Shown one piece after another: positions 45,404 through 48,817 of a stretch of DNA of 48,817 nucleotides. A program made the position numbers and the translations under genes. The stretch comes from an uncultured Pseudomonadota bacterium (GTDB taxonomy: Bacteria > Pseudomonadota > Gammaproteobacteria > Ga0077536): contig CAIKBL010000008.1 of the NCBI GenBank assembly GCA_903825645.1, positions 1 to 48,817 of the forward strand, given 5' to 3'. The notes under the pieces were generated by a model. The model did not search any database. It saw only the letters and a program-made list of their open reading frames with translations, and was not told where the DNA came from. The stretch's first letter is position 1. The number at the start of each line of letters is the position of its first letter.

Positions 45404-46024
45404 GTGTTGTGGTTGAACAAGGCGATTATCTACCTCGTCCCTGCGGTCCTTGCCGTCACGGTGCACGAAGTGGCGCACGGCTGGACGGCCTCGCAGCTCG
45501 GTGATCCGACGGCTGCACGGATGGGGCGTCTGTCGCTCAATCCCCTGCGGCATATCGATCCGATAGGGACGCTGCTGGTACCCGCTTTAGTGTTCTGGGC
45601 GAGCGGCTTCTACTTCGGCTGGGCAAAACCAGTTCCGGTCAACTGGGGAAATCTGCGACACTTCCGGCGTGACGTCGCCCTGGTCGCGGCCGCGGGACCG
45701 TTGGCTAACTTGCTGATGCTGCTGGGTTGGTGGTTAGTGCTCCTGATGATCTCTCCAGCCGCCCCGGTCTTGTGGCGGATGGGTTGGACGGGCATCGGCT
45801 TCAATGCAACAATCATGTTGCTGAACCTGTTACCGGTACCGCCACTCGATGGAAGCCGGATTGTGACGGCTGCGCTGCCGCCCCGGCTCGCGGCAGGCTA
45901 CAACCGGATAGAGCCTTTCGGCTTGGTTATTCTGGCCGGATTGCTGGCGACTGGCGTGATCGGGACGATCCTCGATCCCTGCCTGTCATGGATTCTGAAC
46001 CTGGTGGAGTCTCTGCTGCGATAG
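45404..46024 (+). CDS. Site-2 protease family (M50) membrane metalloprotease
   Basis: A 206-residue integral membrane protein with HEVAH at 21-25, the zinc-binding and catalytic motif inside the membrane, and LLPVPPLDGSRI further on, giving the third zinc ligand. It has about five hydrophobic segments and no PDZ domain. This small subgroup is regularly found beside trpS and scpAB; its substrate is unknown. GTG 45404 is two bases after the yciO stop. Confidence 0.9.
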   Translation: MLWLNKAIIYLVPAVLAVTVHEVAHGWTASQLGDPTAARMGRLSLNPLRHIDPIGTLLVPALVFWASGFYFGWAKPVPVNWGNLRHFRRDVALVAAAGPLANLLMLLGWWLVLLMISPAAPVLWRMGWTGIGFNATIMLLNLLPVPPLDGSRIVTAALPPRLAAGYNRIEPFGLVILAGLLATGVIGTILDPCLSWILNLVESLLR

Positions 46025-46070
46025 ACCTGGGCAGTGCACCCTTTCCCCCCAACATCGATAGAGAGAACAC

Positions 46071-47282
46071 ATGAGCTTAGGCGCCAATAAGCGCGTTCTG
46101 TCGGGTATGCGACCCACCGGACAGTTACACCTCGGGCATTACCACGGAGTCCTCAAGAATTGGGTGGAGCTCCAGCATGAGTTCGAATGCTTTTTTTTCG
46201 TGGCGGACTGGCATGCGCTGACCACGAGTTACGAAGACACTCGCGTCATCAGCGAAACGGTCTACGATCTCGTCGTGGACTGGCTGTCGGTGGGCATCAA
46301 TCCGGGTGAGGCGACATTGTTCATCCAGTCCCGGGTCCCCGAGCATGCAGAGCTTCATTTGCTGCTCTCGATGATCACGCCGATTAGCTGGCTGGAGCGG
46401 GTTCCAACGTATAAGGATCAGCAGGAGCGGCTCAAGGAGCGCGATCTGTCGACCTACGGTTTCCTGGGATATCCCTTGCTCCAAGCCGCGGATATTCTGA
46501 TCTATCGAGCCGGCAACGTGCCGGTAGGCGAAGATCAGGTGGCCCACATCGAACTTTCGCGCGAAGTCGCCCGTCGCTTCAATTTCCTTTATGGGCGCGA
46601 GCGCGGATTTGAAGAAAAAGCCGAGTTAGCGGTGGCCAAGATGGGTAAGCGCAACGCGAAGCTGTACCACGATCTGCGGAAACGCTATCAAGAGGGCGGC
46701 GACGGAGAGGCACTGGAAACTGCCCGTGCTTTTCTTGAATCGCAGCAGAACATAGCGCTGGGTGATCGAGAGCGGTTGCTGGGCTATCTCGAGGGAGGCG
46801 GACGGGTCATTCTGCCCGAACCGCAGGCATTGCTGACACCTGAATCCAAGATGCCGGGCCTGGACGGTGAAAAGATGTCCAAGTCCTACAACAACACCAT
46901 TGGTTTGCGCGAAGCGCCGGACGCTGTGCGCCATAAGCTGCGCACCATGCCGACGGATCCGGCGCGAGTGCGGCGTACCGATCCGGGCGATCCCGCGCGA
47001 TGCCCGGTTTGGAAATTCCACCAGATATACTCCAACGACGAGGTCAAGCAATGGGCCATGGCAGGTTGCCGTAATGCGGCGATCGGTTGTCTGGATTGCA
47101 AGCAGCCCATCATCGACGCGGTAATCAAGGAGCAGGCGCCCTTTCGCGAACGCAGCGAAGAATTTGTGAATGATCCGGATACCGTGCGCGCCATCATCGA
47201 CGAAGGCTGTGAGGCCGCCCGCAGCGTGGCGCGGGAAACGCTGGACGAAGTTCGGCAGTCCATGAACCTCGTGTATCGCTGA
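46071..47282 (+). CDS. trpS: Tryptophanyl-tRNA synthetase
   Basis: A 403-residue class I synthetase that charges tRNA-Trp. The HIGH-type motif is HLGH at 20-23 (GQLHLGHYHG), and KMSKS is at about 268-272 (DGEKMSKSYNN). RPTGQLHLG and GYPLLQAADILIYRA are TrpRS features, the latter forming the tryptophan pocket. It is about 60 residues longer than E. coli TrpS, because of a helical insert around residues 185-255, as in the longer bacterial form. scpA follows by three bases. Confidence 0.96.
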   Translation: MSLGANKRVLSGMRPTGQLHLGHYHGVLKNWVELQHEFECFFFVADWHALTTSYEDTRVISETVYDLVVDWLSVGINPGEATLFIQSRVPEHAELHLLLSMITPISWLERVPTYKDQQERLKERDLSTYGFLGYPLLQAADILIYRAGNVPVGEDQVAHIELSREVARRFNFLYGRERGFEEKAELAVAKMGKRNAKLYHDLRKRYQEGGDGEALETARAFLESQQNIALGDRERLLGYLEGGGRVILPEPQALLTPESKMPGLDGEKMSKSYNNTIGLREAPDAVRHKLRTMPTDPARVRRTDPGDPARCPVWKFHQIYSNDEVKQWAMAGCRNAAIGCLDCKQPIIDAVIKEQAPFRERSEEFVNDPDTVRAIIDEGCEAARSVARETLDEVRQSMNLVYR

Positions 47283-47285
47283 GCC

Positions 47286-48092
47286 ATGCATCCGGAAACG
47301 CACCACGTTCCTCAGCAGGAGGAAATGCCCTTTGCACTGGTCATGGGTACCCCGCTGACGACCCCACCGAAAGATCTCTACATCCCGCCGGATGCATTGG
47401 AAGTCTTCTTGGAGGCATTCGAAGGGCCGCTCGATCTCCTGCTCTATCTGATTAAACGGCAAAATCTTGACATCTTGGATATCCCGATTGCGCGGATCAC
47501 CGAGCAGTACATGACGTACATCGAGATGATGCAGGGTATGAAGCTTGAGCTGGCTGCCGAATATCTGCTCATGGCGGCGATGCTGGCAGAGATTAAGTCG
47601 CGCATGTTGCTGCCGCGTCCGCCTTCCATTGCGCAGGAAGAAGCGGATCCCCGAGCAGAGCTCGTCAGACGACTTCAGGAATACGAGCGTTACAAACGCG
47701 CGGCGGAAGAGATTGATTTGATGCCGCGGCTCGAGCGCGAACTCAGCCGAGTGGTCGTGACCTTTGAAGGTCGACAGACGCGTACAACGCCGCCGACCAT
47801 ATCCCTGGAAGCAGTTCTCGCAAGTTTCAGAGATGTGTTGAGGCGGGCAAATCTATTTTCCGAACATCATGTGCAACGCGAACCGCTGTCGGTGCGTGAG
47901 CGGATGTCGGTTGTCTTAGAGCGCACTCCCCGCGATCGCTTCATCGCGTTCTTCGAGCTTTTCTCAATTGAAGAAGGTAAGGCCGGCGTCGTCGTTACAC
48001 TGCTCGCGATTCTGGAATTATTGCGACAGCACCTCATCGAGATCGCGCAGAACGACGAGACGGCGCCTATTTACGTCAAACTTGCAGCCTGA
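47286..48092 (+). CDS. scpA: Segregation and condensation protein A
   Basis: A 268-residue kleisin that, with ScpB and an SMC dimer, compacts and separates chromosomes. LEAFEGPLDLLLYLIKRQNLDILDIPIARITEQY, given by its span near 45-78, is the ScpA N-terminal SMC-neck domain, and EYLLMAAMLAEIKSRMLLPRP the usual helix. The C-terminal winged helix begins at RDRFIAFFELFSIEEGKAGVVVTLLAILEL. It lies three bases after trpS. An SMC or MksB partner is not in the window. Confidence 0.95.
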   Translation: MHPETHHVPQQEEMPFALVMGTPLTTPPKDLYIPPDALEVFLEAFEGPLDLLLYLIKRQNLDILDIPIARITEQYMTYIEMMQGMKLELAAEYLLMAAMLAEIKSRMLLPRPPSIAQEEADPRAELVRRLQEYERYKRAAEEIDLMPRLERELSRVVVTFEGRQTRTTPPTISLEAVLASFRDVLRRANLFSEHHVQREPLSVRERMSVVLERTPRDRFIAFFELFSIEEGKAGVVVTLLAILELLRQHLIEIAQNDETAPIYVKLAA

Positions 48093-48100
48093 ATTCCGCT

Positions 48101-48817
48101 ATGACCACTACTACTGGTGCCCTGAAACCCATTCTTGAAGCTGCCATCATGGCGGCAGAATTACCCGTGACGATTGATCGACTGCTTGCTCTTTTCAGCA
48201 TCATCGATGCTGAGGGGCCCACGCGTCCCGAAGTCGAAGCGGCGCTCCTCGAGCTTCAGCAGGATTACACGATGCACGGCGTAGAATTGGTCGAGGTCGC
48301 GGGCGGTTACCGATTTCAGACGCGTAGCCAATATGCGGAATGGGTTAATCGCTTGTGGGAAGAGCGCAAGCCACGCTATTCGCGTGCGCTGTTAGAAACG
48401 CTGGCGATCATCGCCTATCGGCAACCCATCACCCGCGGCGAAATAGAAGATATCCGCGGTGTTGCGGTCAGTAGTGGCATCGTCAAGACGCTCTATGATC
48501 GGGAATGGGTCAAAATCGTCGGTCATCGGGATGTTCCGGGGCGACCGGCAATTTATGCGACGACACGGCAATTCCTCGAATATTTCAATCTGCGTGGGCT
48601 TGATGCCTTGCCGACGCTTGCTGAGTTGCGTGATTTCGACGATGTCAACGCAGATCTCTTTGCCGAAACCGGTATGGATTTCGCGCGTGATACCCGAGAA
48701 GAAGGGGCGGAGGCGGGCGGTGAGTCCTTGGCAGAAATTGAGGCCGAGGCGGAGGGCGAGCACGATCACGCAGAGTCAGCAGAGTCAGCAGAGTCAGCAG
48801 AGTCAGCAGAGTCAGCA
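48101..48817 (+). CDS. scpB: Segregation and condensation protein B (partial, runs off the window)
   Basis: The ATG at 48101 opens a frame with no stop before the window end (239 codons). Tandem winged-helix domains are seen: LKPILEAAIMAAELPVTIDRL and LVEVAGGYRFQTRSQYAEWV in the first, RYSRALLETLAIIAYRQPITRGEIEDIRG, given by its span near 90-120, in the second, with DREWVKIVGHRDVPGRPAIYATT after it. ScpB dimers bind ScpA. From residue 190 the tail is acidic and ends in repeated Glu-Ser-Ala, coded by a 9-bp tandem repeat, an unusual extension whose true length lies outside the window. Confidence 0.93.
   Translation, partial: MTTTTGALKPILEAAIMAAELPVTIDRLLALFSIIDAEGPTRPEVEAALLELQQDYTMHGVELVEVAGGYRFQTRSQYAEWVNRLWEERKPRYSRALLETLAIIAYRQPITRGEIEDIRGVAVSSGIVKTLYDREWVKIVGHRDVPGRPAIYATTRQFLEYFNLRGLDALPTLAELRDFDDVNADLFAETGMDFARDTREEGAEAGGESLAEIEAEAEGEHDHAESAESAESAESAESA
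48770..48817 (+). repeat. 9-bp tandem repeat in the scpB tail
   Basis: GCAGAGTCA is repeated five times without a mismatch and then GCA reaches the window edge. In the scpB frame this gives an Ala-Glu-Ser array. As the unit is a multiple of three, changes in copy number would lengthen or shorten the tail without shifting the frame. The array may continue past the window. Confidence 0.9.

Overview
The window reads as a gammaproteobacterial chromosome carrying a decayed genomic island. Bases 1-18 are the 3' end of a tRNA, best matched to tRNA-Asp, followed by a terminator. From about 17.57 kb to the right edge runs an unbroken block of housekeeping genes: ppiD, fabI, a YejABEF-like transporter, gor, an HMG-CoA lyase family gene, lpxD, VKOR, pgpA, a lytic transglycosylase, ilvD, argA, clpS-clpA, aceA, dapE, bolA, yciB, yciO, trpS and scpAB. 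ArgA as an amino-acid-kinase/GNAT fusion, clpS-clpA and the S2P-trpS-scpA-scpB order point to Gammaproteobacteria. A tRNA-Asp next to ppiD fits the common hupB-tRNA-ppiD order, so the DNA from about 60 to 17,500 is most simply an island at the tRNA 3' end. Genus cannot be read from this window.

Island, left to right: an intact TacA/TacT-type toxin-antitoxin operon (minus strand) with an operator inside its promoter; a 30-nt near-perfect palindrome; an IS21-family relic (istA truncated and frameshifted, istB whole); a very large DUF4011-helicase-Vsr protein resembling Hhe antiphage proteins, whose DUF3320 end is cut off by one in-frame stop; an exported TPR protein of the TPR-CHAT kind, frameshifted and missing CHAT; a broken PIN toxin; a primase fragment fused to the C-terminal half of an XRE/ImmA-type antitoxin; an HTH protein; a tRNA-like gene with a hairpin inserted in the anticodon loop; an intact ParDE pair; an intact hsdM with only the first part of hsdS; the N-terminal half of an XRE/ImmA-type antitoxin; and scraps of a TPR gene and an IS3-family transposase. 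The two ImmA halves lie on the same strand on either side of a 3.5-kb segment, which suggests one operon was split by an insertion.

Chromosome, left to right: ppiD converges on fabI; a four-gene oligopeptide-type ABC transporter follows, with a membrane-anchored binding protein and an enlarged second permease; gor and an HMG-CoA lyase family gene diverge; lpxD diverges tightly from VKOR-pgpA; a transglycosylase converges on ilvD, which diverges from argA; clpS-clpA-maoC is read leftward; aceA is read rightward behind a terminator-like hairpin and converges on the operon yciB-yciI-bolA-DNA methyltransferase-dapE; then yciO, a site-2 protease, trpS, scpA and scpB run to the edge. scpB ends the window in a 9-bp tandem repeat.

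All frameshifts and premature stops I found are in the island and none in the 31 kb of chromosome, which argues for real decay over sequencing error. Candidates for something new are the tRNA-like gene with the inserted hairpin, the stop-split Hhe-like protein, the split antitoxin, and the DpnA-like methyltransferase inside a housekeeping operon.
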